Positions 12,008 through 22,875 of a stretch of 64,000 bases of DNA are shown one piece after another. A model generated the notes under the pieces. The model searched no databases. It was not told where the DNA came from and saw only the letters and a program-made list of their open reading frames with translations. Source of the stretch: Cannabis sativa (lineage: Eukaryota; Streptophyta; Magnoliopsida; Rosales; Cannabaceae). Location of the stretch: the NCBI RefSeq assembly GCF_029168945.1, contig NC_083604.1, positions 39,675,686-39,739,685 of the forward strand, read 5' to 3'. Both the position numbers and the translations under genes were made by a program. Within the stretch, counting starts at the first letter, position 1. Every line of letters begins with the position of its first letter.

Positions 12008-13315
12008 ATGGCGAAGAAGAAGAGGGTTGGCCGGAAGCCTGCCAGTGCTGCTACAGAGATCGTCGACCAGGATCCAGATCTCCCTTCAATCCAGGAGGAA
12101 GCGACAGACCCGGAGCTAGCTGAAGAGTTCCATGATACGATTGAGAATTTGAGTTCAGAATTGGGGATTGAGGTAAATGAACCAGAGTTGAATCGTGTTG
12201 CTCCGATTCCTGGAAACTGGGCTGAAGAGGTTGAACAGGCGAATTACCAAGCGGATGCCAGGGACCTATGGAGCAAATTCAAATCGAACCAGGTACCTAC
12301 TCCCTCTACTAAACTTAATTTTACTGAACCGATTAAGGTGGGAGATCAAATTGTGGCTAAACTTGACCTAGAGGAGATAGAAGTAGAAGCTTCCTTTTGG
12401 AAAAATGCTATTGTCTGCTTTGTGTTGGGTGCTAACCCCCCGTTCAAAGTGTTTGAGGGGTTTCTCAAAAGGATTTGGGGTAACCTAGGCATAGAACAGG
12501 TAGTCCGAATGAACTCTGGTGGTACTCTGGTTAGGTTTCGGGATGAAGCAACTCGTGATCTCATTCTGGAGGCAGGAGTAATTCACTTTGACAAGAAGCC
12601 AGTGGTGTTAAGGCCATGGTCAACTGATCTTGATTCTTTGAGAATGGTAAGCTCTGTTCCAGTTTGGATCCGTTTAAATGGGTTAGGATTGCAGTATTGG
12701 GGAAAGAAAAATTTGAGTGCCTTAGTTAGTACTTTAGGCAATCCGATTATGATCGATAAAGTTACGCAAGATCGAACTATGGTGAAATTTGCTCGGGTTC
12801 TTGTGGATATTGAGATAACTGATGATCCTCCTAAAACTATCTCTTACATAAATGAAAAGAAGCAATTGGTGGAACAAGGGGTAGAATATGAGTGGCTGCC
12901 TTCGAGATGTTCAGCTTGTGCCAATTTGGGTCACATTCTTGCTAACTGCAACAGAGAGAAAAAATTTGTTTGGAAGAGAAAATCGGAAGCAGAGATAGGG
13001 GCAAAGAAGGAGCAGGAAAAAGAAGTTTGTGCAACTGGGGAAGATGCTGAATTGATAGTTAACAATGAAGAAAATGGTAGTGGTATGATGCCTGTGGTTA
13101 AGGAGAATGCTAGAAGGCAAGAACAAGATAAAACGCAAGCTAACAAAGATTGGGTTACACCCAAGAGGAAAGCAGTGAGACAAATGGAGGGCAAGGCGAT
13201 GAATGATAATACAAAAGGCTCTAAGTCAATTAATTGTTTTGCTGCTCTGCAGATGACAAGAGAAGATGAGATTAAGGCACTGGACCCTCCTACTTTTAAT
13301 GATGGAAGTCAATAA
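12008..13315 (+). CDS. LINE ORF1 protein, nucleic-acid-binding, zinc knuckle
   Basis: A 435-residue protein that would bind the LINE RNA and form the ribonucleoprotein needed for retrotransposition. It starts at the ATG in CTCCCATGGCG with a basic MAKKKRVGRK. Residues about 110-290 look like the DUF4283 domain of plant L1 ORF1 proteins (FWKNAIVCFVLGANPPFKVF; LRPWSTDLD; VPVWIRLNGLGLQYW). A CX2CX4HX4C knuckle, CSACANLGHILANC, is at about residues 301-314. The C-terminal third is charged and Lys/Glu rich. No internal stop. The end overlaps the ORF2 start by 14 nt. Length and domain order fit plant L1 elements. Confidence 0.92.
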   Translation: MAKKKRVGRKPASAATEIVDQDPDLPSIQEEATDPELAEEFHDTIENLSSELGIEVNEPELNRVAPIPGNWAEEVEQANYQADARDLWSKFKSNQVPTPSTKLNFTEPIKVGDQIVAKLDLEEIEVEASFWKNAIVCFVLGANPPFKVFEGFLKRIWGNLGIEQVVRMNSGGTLVRFRDEATRDLILEAGVIHFDKKPVVLRPWSTDLDSLRMVSSVPVWIRLNGLGLQYWGKKNLSALVSTLGNPIMIDKVTQDRTMVKFARVLVDIEITDDPPKTISYINEKKQLVEQGVEYEWLPSRCSACANLGHILANCNREKKFVWKRKSEAEIGAKKEQEKEVCATGEDAELIVNNEENGSGMMPVVKENARRQEQDKTQANKDWVTPKRKAVRQMEGKAMNDNTKGSKSINCFAALQMTREDEIKALDPPTFNDGSQ

Positions 13316-14165
13316 CTTTATGGGTTGGAATGTGCGGGGCATGAATAAAAAGGAAAAGCAATTTGCTATTCTTGATGTGTGTCGGTTAAATAAAATTGGT
13401 TTTGGAGCGTTGTTTGAAACCAAGGTTAAACATGAGAAGGTTCAAGGAATGATGGTGGAGAATTTTCCCAATTGGAACTATTACTCTAGTGGAGTTACTT
13501 CTGGAAGAATTCTTCTTATTTGGCAAGACAAGTTTGTTCAGGTGAAGGTGTTAGAGGAGACAAATCAGCTTGTGCATTGTACTATAAAATTCAGTGGTCA
13601 GATTAAGAGTTTTATAGTCATGGCAGTTTATGGGAGCAATGATATGGAGGTTCGCAAAGAGCTTTGGGATAAGCTTGCAAGTTTTGGGAATTTGAGTGAA
13701 CCTTGGATCATTATTGGTGATTTTAATGCAATGTTTGGTTACCAAGATAGAAGTGGAGGGAGGCCTATTCGGAATAAAGACATTTTGGACGCTCAAGCTT
13801 GGCTTGCCTTGGGTCAAGTTGAGGAGTTCAAATGTTCGGGGTCGTTCTTTACTTGGACGAATAAGCATGAGGTGGGAGATATAATCTATTCTAAGCTAGA
13901 TAGAGTTTTCATGAACAATATCTGGCTTAATGATTTCCCAAATGCTGAGGCTTGTTTTAAATGGGAGGTAATTTCGGATCACTGCTATTGCATTATTAGG
14001 TGTCAGGTGCAAAACAAGGTTGGCTTCAAACCCTTTCGTTTTGGGAATCACTGGCCTTCTTATCCTGGGTACAAGCAACTTGTGATGGATTGTTGGAACA
14101 AAGAGATTGCAGGAAATGGTCTTGATAAGATAATGAGAAAGCTTTTTCGGGTTAAGCATGCTTAA
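13302..14165 (+). pseudogene. LINE ORF2, endonuclease half (before frameshift)
   Basis: APE-type endonuclease that nicks target DNA to prime reverse transcription. The start is the ATG at 13302, which overlaps the last codons of ORF1 (stop at 13313-13315) in another frame; this is a common ORF1/ORF2 arrangement. Visible motifs: MGWNVRGM at the N terminus, LFETKV with the catalytic Glu, IIIGDFNAM with Asp/Asn, the SFFTWTN block, SKLDRVF, and ISDHCY with the catalytic Asp-His pair. All key residues appear present. The frame ends at a TAA at 14163; the protein clearly continues in another frame, so a one-base indel near 14160 has broken ORF2. Confidence 0.9.
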
Positions 14166-16672
14166 AAGCTTTTCATAGAGCTGAAGTGGGAGATGTAAGG
14201 AAGGATTACAAGGAGGCTAAGGAAACCTTTTGCAATATTCAAGAGGAAGCAGCCAATTTTCCAAATGATGTGTTTATTCAGCAGTCGGTTAAGGAAAAGC
14301 AGAGGTTATTTTTGATAGCAAAGGTCAGAATGTCGTTGGCGATTAGACAACAAAGTAAGGTGAATTGGGTCAAGTTTAGTGATGAAAATTCCAGCTATTT
14401 TCACGCTATTATGAGGAAAAGAAGACTAGAAAATAGAATAACCACGTTCATGAAGGGGGATGTAATTATAGATGACTATGAGAAAGTGGTGAATCATTTC
14501 ATTAAGCACTTTGAGAACTTCATGGGGAGTAAAAGCTCTGCGATCAGCATTATAGATGAAGAGAGTGTGAAACATGGTAACTGCCTGAATTTGGAGCAAC
14601 AAGGTAAACTGATCAGATCGTTCAATAAAGAGGATGTAAAAAAAGCCTTCTTCAGCATACACCCCTCAAAAGGTCCAGGGTTAGACGGTTTTGGATCGGG
14701 TTTTTACAAAGATCTTTGGAGCCAAATTGGTGATGAAGTCTCCTCGGCTGTTTTGCAATTTTTTGCAAATGGTCGGTTGCCTAATGTCTTAAATGAAACT
14801 GTCATTTCCTTAATTCCCAAGGTGGATAACCCTTCGTCAGCTAAGGATTATAGACCGATTGCTTGCTGTAACACCATATATAAATGTATCTCAAAAATGA
14901 TTTGCTCCAGATTGTCTGAAGTGCTGCCTTCCATTGTCAGTAGTAATCAAGGTGCTTTCATCAAAAACAGGTTGCTGGCTCATAACATAATGATTTTTCA
15001 GGATCTCTTGAAGGGCTATACCAGAAAGAATGTTTCAGCCAGATGCATTATGAAAATTGATCTCAGTAAGGCTTATGATACGGTCGACTGGAATTTTGTG
15101 GAAGATCTTCTTAGGGTGCTCTGCTTTCCTTCTCGTTTTATCAACTGGATTATGACTTGCTTGAAAGGCACTAGCTATCATCTGCTTCTTAATGGAAGAA
15201 TTCAGGGTTCCTTTAAAGGGAAGAAAGGCCTCCGCCAAGGTGACCCGATGTCGCCGCTTCTGTTTGTCCTAGTTATGGAATACCTTACTAGGTTGCTGAG
15301 CTCCTATTCTAGTAAAAAGGGTTTCGGGTTTCACCCTCTGTGCAAACATCTTCGTTTGACCAATCTGTGTTTTGCGGATGATCTTGTTATCTTCTGCAAG
15401 GGTAATATCAACTCGGTGAGGTTAATCTTTGAAGCTTTCTCTAAGTTTTGTAATGACACAGGTCTGTCTGCTAACTCCTCTAAATCCCAAATTTACTTTG
15501 GAGGAGTGCGGGAAGATATAAAAGCTGTGATTCTGGATATTGTGAAGATAGAGGAAGGAGGGTTTCCGCTGAAGTACCTTGGTGTCCAACTTCGACCGAC
15601 TAAATGGAAGGCGTCTGATTGTGGGATCATTCTTGACAAACTGAACAGGAATTTGAATTGTTGGGCGAGTAGGAACCTGTCTTTTGCTGGAAGGGCGCAG
15701 TTGATTCACTCGGTGTTGCTTGGTATTAGAAACTTTTGGATGAGCATTTTCATCATCCCGTCCAAAATCACAGCAGCCATAGACAAAAGTTGTCGTGACT
15801 TTCTTTGGGGAAGATCCGGGAATAAGAGCAAACTCCACCGAGCTTCTTGGGAAAAGGTGTGCCTTCCTAAAAAGCTTGGAGGAGTTGGTTTTCGGGAAGG
15901 AAAAAAATGGAACAAAGCTTTGTTGGCTAAGTACCTGTGGGCTCTTTCGAAGAAGGAGGATTGCTTATGGGTTAAATGGATTAACTCAATCTATTTAAAA
16001 GACCAAAGCATATGGGACTATGCAAAGAAAGACGATGCAAGTTGGTACTTCAAGAAGATTTTGAGTATAAGAGTGAACTTGGATGAAGCTAAACTTCAAC
16101 AAGCTGCTAGGGGAGATAAATTCAGCGCCAAAAAGTGCTATAATTCTCTAGTGGGAGAGACTCCTTTTGCTTATGCTAATGCTATTTGGGATACTCTTGT
16201 GCTCCCAAAACACAGATTTATTTTCTGGCAGATTGCTAACTCTCATTTGCTTACTCGGGATTATCTTCATCACATAATGGTTACCCCAAACAATCTTTGT
16301 CCCGTTTGTGAAGTTGAAGTGGAAACTCATGATCATATTTTCTTCAACTGCTACTACACTTCTCAGGTTTTTGAAGCTGTCAACAGGTGGCTGGGGGACT
16401 TTCATTGGCCTCGTTCGACTGTTGAGATGCTTCAGTTTTGCAGCAATGCAACCAAGGATCTGACTCAGCGTATTCTAAATGTTGTCATGGCTGCTGTTTT
16501 TTATTTTTTGTGGAAGAACAGAAATAAATGTGTGTTTGATTATAGTTGTATGGTTCCTAGTAAATTGAGTTTGGAAGTGAGAAAGATTGTGCAGTTGAGA
16601 GTAGTGTGTAAGGGCCCTTTTAAGGGGGATAAGAGACACATTTATTTAACTAATGTTGTAAATAGTTGGTAG
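14156..16672 (+). pseudogene. LINE ORF2, reverse transcriptase half and C-terminal zinc-binding region
   Basis: Continues ORF2 after the frameshift; protein homology extends back to about 14156 (LKAFHRAEVGDV). The RT domain covers about 14640-15480: KGPGLDGFGSGF, LIPKVDNP, KDYRPIACCN, MKIDLSKAYDTVDW, the GLRQGDPMSPLLF block and the catalytic FADDLVIF at about 15369. The region after 15500 is the L1 C-terminal domain (PLKYLGVQL; WASRNLSFAGRAQLI). The end resembles the zf-RVT domain, with CPVCEVEVETHDHIFFNC at about 16300. No stop until 16670. Together with the endonuclease half it gives an ORF2 of normal length for plant L1s. Confidence 0.93.
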
Positions 16673-16794
16673 GTTGTTTCTTTGGGCTGCTGCTGGTTTT
16701 CTGGTGCAGCAGCCGTGGTGTGCTGGTGTGGCCTTGTGCCTTGTTTGTTGTTGGTTGGTTTTTGAATATAAAGTTCCTTTAGTTAAAAAAAAAA
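16673..16794 (+). other. LINE 3' UTR and poly(A) tail
   Basis: A T/G-rich 3' UTR (TTTGTTGTTGGTTGG) ends in TTTAGTT followed by about 12 A residues (16785-16796, the last two shared with the TSD). Confidence 0.88.
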
Positions 16795-16808
16795 AACAAT
16801 GGAGATCG
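16795..16808. repeat. LINE target site duplication, right copy
   Basis: AACAATGGAGATCG, identical to 11922-11935. Confidence 0.92.
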
Positions 16809-19021
16809 AATATCTTAATAATAATCAAGCTCATTATTTAAAGTGAGTTGTATTTTCTTTGATTCTCTTTATTTAATTTATTTATTTTAAATATATATAT
16901 TTATTTAAAATTTCCAATTTAGAATGAAAAATTCTAAATATAAATTTTAATTTAATATTTATAAATTTTACTTAGATGAATATGAAAATAACATGAATTA
17001 TTTCCATCTTAGTAATAATTTCCAATAAATATTTAGAAAAATATTCAATTTAAGTTGTTACAAAATTAATTTAAATTAATTTACAACTCAAATTTTTGAA
17101 AAGATATTCTATTTTGAAAATTAATTTGAAAATATTCTATTTTAAGTTAATATTTGAAAAGATATTAACTTAAAAAATATCTAAAGAATCTTAATAACCA
17201 ATGCCTAAAATTCCTCAACTTAATTTTGAAATTTGAAATTCAAAAGATATTCAGATTTAAGTTGGTTAGTTGTAGATAACTAAATATCAACTTAAATAAG
17301 AATATTTAATGAAAAATTTAAATTAAGTTCTAGAAAGAATCTAGATGGTTATAATTCTATATTTAATTAAATACAAGAAAATACATATAGTTTAGCTTAG
17401 AATAAAGAATTCTTTAAACTATAATTTTCTTAAATTAATTTCAAAATAAAAAAATGAAATTAATTATGTTGCTAATCAATTTTATTAGGTTAAACTAGTG
17501 TAATTAACCTAGTACAGTTGTTCAAATCAGGCAAATGGGCCTTCACAATTGGGTGGTTCATGTGAGGGGGTGCTGGGTTCAGTATGTCGTACCCACTTCT
17601 ATGGCTCCCAACTCTCACACAAGGCCCAAAAGAGAGGAATTTAACCTTAATAAGAACAACTGTTATTAATTGAATAAGCCCAATAACTAAATGGGCCTAA
17701 ATAAATTCTATCAAGAACTATGATAATTTATTTTAGCAACAACAACCTATATGTATCTATAATCAAATTAAACACATAGGCTCACACAGGCACACTTTGG
17801 ATGGGTCCTATCATGTTGCTAGGTCATACACAGATGAAAGAAGATTGTAAATATACCTGTTACAAATTATTAACTTGACCAAGGGAGCCATCAGATCATT
17901 AGATCTGGCAAAAAGTAACCATGGCTATTTGCAATCAAGTAATAATAGGTTTTGAAAACTTACAAACAAGCTAAAACACATATTCCTGCAACAAGGTTAG
18001 CTGGATAGTTGGATGTAGGATTTATTTAATTTTAAATTAAATATTTAATTTCGAAAATAATTAATTAAATAATAAAATAAAATTTCGAAAAATTTAAAAA
18101 AAAAATTGAAAAATTCGAAATTTTTAAAAAATTTAAATTTAAAATTAAACCTACAATTTTTGAAAAATTAGGTTTCAACCAACCTAAATATCATTTCAAA
18201 AATTTGCTAACTACTTTTAAATTTTAAATGTTATTTTATAAATAAAAATTAAATAAAAAATTAGAAAAGATAAATAAATATCTTTTTCAAATTTTAAATG
18301 TAATTTAAATAAATAAAATAACAAAATTTAAAAAAAATTAGCAAAATATCTTATATCATTTAAAAAATTACATGATTATAAATATCTTATTTTTAAATTT
18401 AAATAAGGTGAAAATATCTAAAAAAGATTTAATTTTAAAAAATATATATAAAATCTGACCTTAAATTTAAAATTAAGATAAGATATAATCAAATTTAAAA
18501 ATAAGATAGATTTTTAAGCAAGAAGATAGATACTAATTCTATTCAAATTCAAATTACACTAATATCTTGAATTAAATTTAAAAAATATTAAATTAATTCA
18601 AAATGATAATTAGAATTGAATTAGGAATAGTAATAGTATAAATACAAAACTATACAAAAAATTGGAAGTTAATTCCATGAAAAAGCATGAAAAATCGAAG
18701 AATAACGAAAAAATTGAGAACTGTACGGACAGTTTTCGCGATCGCAGGAAAATTTCAGCACAGCTCCGATTTTTTCGAATCTTCAAAAAATCATAACTAA
18801 TTCAAATAAAATCGAAAATGAGTTCTGTAAAAGGCTAACTTGCTTAATTTTTTCCATACTATCTAATAAAAATAATTCCAGAAACAGAATCGCAATTGTT
18901 TTTCACGAAAATTTACAAACATCAATCAATCATCAAATAACACTCAATACAACACGATACCATCCAAAAAACATACAAACAATCGTTTTAAAGTCCAAAT
19001 TTCTTGCAAGTAAATCAATTA
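16809..19021 (-). other. Non-coding interior of element B, PBS side
   Basis: Very AT-rich, with long A/T runs around 16860-17480 and 18010-18620. A more balanced patch at 17520-17640 carries AATGGGCCTTCACAATTGGG and similar. No open frame resembling Gag or Pol is visible on either strand. This would be the 5' leader/gag position of an autonomous element. Confidence 0.7.
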
Positions 19022-19038
19022 CCATGGCTCTGAGGCCA
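19022..19038 (-). other. Primer binding site of element B
   Basis: On the minus strand, two bases after the 5' LTR end, it reads TGGCCTCAGAGCCATGG. This resembles the plant initiator tRNA-Met 3'-end complement (TGGTATCAGAGC...), with two mismatches at positions 4-5. Confidence 0.75.
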
Positions 19039-19040
19039 GT

Positions 19041-20933
19041 TGTTGGAAATTATTTTACCAGGATCTTAGATCTACTCACAAGTATGTTGATTAACACCCT
19101 AAATATGAACTTTCTAAAACGATAAATTAAACACATATAAAGTTTAGGAAACCTTACATTGAGTGCAGCGGAATTAAATGACTCCTTCCGTTCAGATATC
19201 TAGCCCTTGATTCCTTTCTGTAGCAGAGCATTATCAATATCTGAACTTGGATCTCTTTCTCTGAATCTTTGATGCTGAAACTCCTTTGCTGATGATCTTT
19301 CTTCACGATCTTTCTCACTATGATTGAGGTATCACTTGATGTGTGTGGGCACTACTCTCACACTAAGATTTTCGAAATTGAAGAGGGAAGTAGAAAGAGA
19401 AGGGTCAGCCAAAGATAGGGAGAGAGAAGGCTCAGGTTTTCTGAATCAGAAGTCTGAAGAAAAAGTGTAATTTTCCTGAAGCCTTCACTATCTATTTATA
19501 GCATTCCACTAGGGTTAGATTTGAATTATATGGCATTAAAATAATGAAAAAATCAACTTAAAATACCTACAAAGGTGGCCGACCATACACTTAGTGGATT
19601 GGGCCTTGCTTTTTGCAATTTTGCAATTTTAACACCTTTTGAATCTGATTTTCTCAAAAATGCCAATTTCCTAATTCAACCATTTAAATGCCAATTCTAA
19701 CTATTTAATAACTATAAATAATTATTAAACAATATTGTCATTTATCATATTTATTAATTGAACCATACAAAGTATCATAATTAACAAATATGCCCCTATA
19801 AACTCTTTCTTTACAATTTCGCCCTTACTTAGTGAAAATTTCACAAATAGACATAGTCTAATTTGTGAATTATAATTGATTAATCAAAACCAATTACATG
19901 AGTCTTACAAGCAATATTATCTCAACTAGTGGGGGGACCATGGGTCTTTATAACCGAGCTTCCAATAAGTAGATTAAGAATTTAGCACTAAAATTCACTA
20001 ACTTATTAATTCTTCGTTGAATCCACGCATAGAACTTAGAATTGCACTCTCAGTATATAGAATGCTCTATATGTTCCACCATATAGACACATCATTAGTT
20101 ATCCATTGTTATAATCCTAATTTGATCAATTATCCTCCATATGAATGATCTACACTGTAAAAGGATTAAATTACCGTTACACCCTACAATGTATTTATTC
20201 CTTAAAACACTTGACCCCGTATAAATGATATTTCAGCTTATGTGAAATGAGATCTCCACCATTTATTTTCGTTTGGTCAAGCTCGAAGGTGATCATCCTT
20301 TGCTTACTATTCGCCAGATAGAAGCTATAGATTCCATGTTTATGCTAGCGCTCCCATTCAATTGCACTACCGTGTTCCCAAAATGTACGTATCACCCTGA
20401 CCTAAAAGTAGGCTTAACTAACAAATCAAAGAACACGAATAGCCTTTCAAGATTGAGCCTAATCATAACAGGATTAAGATCATTTGATCTAGGATCAACT
20501 TGGCGATATTGACTTGAATAGATTTTACGGTAAGTTTAATTAAATCTAAGTCAAAGTTCAATATCAGTCCCTTCCGATGCATACTCCATGCATCCAACCT
20601 GAGCTTTACTTTAACCAATGTTCTGGAAAGAACATAGTATTTCTCCAAATACAAGTAAACTCTTGTTGTAGATTATCATATCAGTAAAACCCTGTGTCTT
20701 ATCAATCTAGGAAACTTTATTCACATAGTCATGTTTACTTTCCAATGTGTTGACGACACAATAAACAGGATCAAGTATGTGAAAAGGGTTTCAGATGAAT
20801 TTATACATTATATACATATAATCATGAAATAAATCATGTGAACCATGCAACATTAAATGTTATTTCTGATCTATATTAATAAGTAAATCTGATTATATTG
20901 AAATGAGTTTTATTTAGGGCATAAAACCCAACA
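19041..20933 (-). repeat. Element B, right LTR (5' LTR in element orientation, 1893 bp)
   Basis: It starts TGTTGGAAATTATTTTACC and ends ACCCAACA. It contains a single copy of the 122-bp unit that is duplicated in the left LTR. Its TATA box (minus strand GCTATAAATAG) lies at about 19493-19503. Confidence 0.92.
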
Positions 20934-21669
20934 TATAACTGCTAAAAAAACACTAGACTTTGTTATCAAAAACATAGTATGTCGATATGGCGTGCCTCAC
21001 AAAATAGTCTCTAACAATGGAAAGCAATTTGATTGCAAAGAATTTACTGACTTCTGCAACCAACACGGAGTAGTGAAAAGCTTCTCCGCGGTGGCAAGAC
21101 CGCAAACAAACGGTCAAGCAGAAGCAGTCAACAAAATCCTAAAGGTCACCCTGAAGAAAAAGCTGCTGGCCTGCAAAAACGATTGGCCAGAAGAGTTGCC
21201 AAGAGTGTTATGGGCCTACCGGACTACCCCTAGAACCACGACCGGCCACTCGCCTTTTTCAATGGCGTACGGTTGCGAAGCGATGGTCCCAGTAGAAACG
21301 TTATTCCCGTCTCACAGGAGAACGACTTACGATCCAGCCACGAATCAGGCTTTGCTTCAAGAAGCTCTGGATCAAGTTGAAGAACTCCGGGAGGAGTCTC
21401 AAATACGGATGGCAGCTTATCAAAAGAAGGTGACCAAATATTTTAACTCCAAAGTTAAAAATAGAAAATTCGCTATTGGCGATATGGTCTTAAGAAGAGT
21501 CTTCCCAGCCACCCAAGAACCCGGAGTGGGGGTACTTGGGCCAAATTGGGAAGGACCATATGAAATTGAGGACGAAATCGGTTCAGGCACTTACAAGCTA
21601 AAAAGGATGGATGGAACCATTGTGCCAAGGGCCTGGAATACCGATCACCTCAGAAAATATTACCAATAG
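20934..21669 (+). pseudogene. pol: G1 integrase, C-terminal part after the B insertion
   Basis: Resumes the integrase after the TSD TATAA (20934-20938). The second catalytic position reads VSNNGKQFD, where the family has an Asp (S-D-N-G): a likely inactivating Asp-to-Asn change. The catalytic Glu is present in NGQAEAVNK. Further blocks: LPRVLWAYRTTPRTTTGHSPFSMAYGCEA, and a C-terminal VGVLGPNWEGPYEI, the GPF/Y-like module of gypsy integrases. The end, WNTDHLRKYYQ with a stop at 21667, is the usual C terminus in Tat elements. No other lesion in this part. Confidence 0.92.
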
Positions 21670-22199
21670 CCAAAAATGTAACTTAGATTTTGTTTAAAGA
21701 GTTTGTACCGTCTAAATGTATACAGCCTCCGCGTGTTAAATAAAACTGAGTGCCTTAGAAACAAAGTTTCTATGCCACTCAGGGGGGTACTAAGGTATAC
21801 CACACGGACAGACAAAAACAAACTAAGTAAAATATCCTGACCCAAAGGGCAGGTCAAAATATCCTGACCCAAAGGGCAAGTCAAAAAAGAGTATGCACGA
21901 AAAAAGAAAAATGAAAAGCATATGTATAAACATCCTGACCCACAGGGCAGGTCCAAAAGAAAGATATGTGCATCGAAAAAGATCATATATAAATATATAA
22001 ATAAAAACCCTAGCCTTAAGGGCAGGTCAAAATATATACAAATGGCCCGGGGACAGGCCTTAAATATTGTCTCCCCTTTAAATAAAAAAGAAACAGCTAT
22101 GTAAATAAAAATTGTCTTAAGTACAAGATAATTAGCTGTAAATAAATAAATAAAAAAAAGAGTGAAATCCTGGTTGTAATGGGTTGAACTCAAAGCGGC
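21670..22199 (+). other. G1 spacer between pol and the antisense gene
   Basis: Non-coding. It contains a repeated CCTGACCCAAAGGGCAGGTC-type motif (separate entry) and AT-rich stretches. The sense (pol) and antisense genes converge here, so it should carry both 3' ends. Confidence 0.75.
21831..22028. repeat. CCTGACCCAAAGGGCAGGTC-type repeat, four copies
   Basis: Copies at about 21836-21855 and 21862-21881 (adjacent), 21933-21952 (CCTGACCCACAGGGCAGGTC), and a diverged one at about 22009-22028 (CCTAGCCTTAAGGGCAGGTC). The unit is partly palindromic (GACC...GGTC; CCTGNCC...GGGCAGG). Confidence 0.8.
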
Positions 22200-22875
22200 C
22201 TAATCAATGCGAGGAGGAAGGCGAGGACCGATGCGCGCCTCCATCATGGCATCAAGCTTTTTCTTCTTCTCCCGGAACTTTGCAATCATCTCCTCGGGTT
22301 TGGGGTAGAAGGTAAGCTTGATATTCTGGTCATTTGTAGACCAGGCCATGAAGATGCCATCGTCGAAACGCTTGGCGCACCGGCTGCAGGAGACGGGAGA
22401 AAGGAGCTCATCTCTTTTTGCCTTCTTCAAGGCTTGGTCTTTGAAGTCCTTGAGCTCCTTCAGCTCCACGACCAGGTTGGCCCTGGACTCCAGGTTTGCC
22501 TGGTGAGTTTCCTCTAAGGACTTCACCTTGGCAGCCATTTCATCCAAGGCTTCCCTAGCCTCCCGAAGCTCACGCTTGGCCTTAGCAGCAGCTTCGACCT
22601 CCGCCCTCAGCTCTTCTTGGTGCCTGGCCTCCAGCCTATCTCTTCGAAGGGCCTCCTCCGGGATCATTGCCTCCGCTTGCGCCTCCCTTCGCTTGGGGTT
22701 CTTCCTCACTGGCCTTGGCAAGGGCCTCCCGGCGCTCAGCATCCTCCTGATAAAGCCGCCTTTCAGCAGTCAGGTCCTGAAGGATCTTCTTAACTTCGTC
22801 CATGCCCCCAAAATCGGACAAGACGAAGCCATGGTTAATTATGTTCTTGGAAAGGCGGCCGGCCTCAGCAGCAAG
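22200..22875 (-). pseudogene. Antisense gene of G1, C-terminal coiled-coil exon with a frameshift
   Basis: Begins LAAEAGRLSKNIINHGF after the intron. The first frame runs through KKILQDLTAERRLYQEDAERR and then degenerates into a Gly-rich tail. The other frame takes over near 22690 with KRREAQAEAMIPEEALRRDR and a long heptad-like Ala/Glu/Lys/Arg helix (about 22680-22440), followed by a Cys-x2-Cys pair and a last helix ending MEARIGPRLPPRID. A one-base indel near 22690 explains the switch. The natural stop is at 22200-22202. Confidence 0.75.

Larger units (their letters stand above)
11936..16794 (+). mobile_element. L1-type LINE inserted in element B, near full length
   Basis: It is bounded by a 14-bp TSD and ends in an A-run beginning at 16785. 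It has a short 5' leader of about 70 nt, ORF1, an overlapping ORF2 with endonuclease and reverse transcriptase, and a 3' UTR of about 110 nt. It is not 5' truncated in any obvious way: ORF1 has a start codon and its usual N-terminal tail. One frameshift in ORF2 is the only clear lesion. It is younger than element B, because it lies inside it. Confidence 0.93.
6732..20933 (-). mobile_element. Element B: complete non-coding LTR retrotransposon (LARD-like)
   Basis: It has two LTRs (6732-8746 and 19041-20933), a primer binding site and polypurine tract on the minus strand, and a perfect TSD. The interior is about 10.3 kb, of which 4.87 kb is a later LINE. The remaining 5.4 kb holds no recognisable Gag or Pol. 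The LTRs differ by the 122-bp duplication and by roughly 17 substitutions counted by eye over about 1.89 kb (near 0.9 percent), so the insertion is fairly young. The size and lack of coding fit large retrotransposon derivatives, which depend on proteins from another element; the partner is not identifiable here. Confidence 0.88.

Noticed and set aside
13551..13868. Minus-strand frames under the LINE endonuclease and elsewhere in pol genes
   Set aside because: Shadows of well-supported plus-strand proteins.
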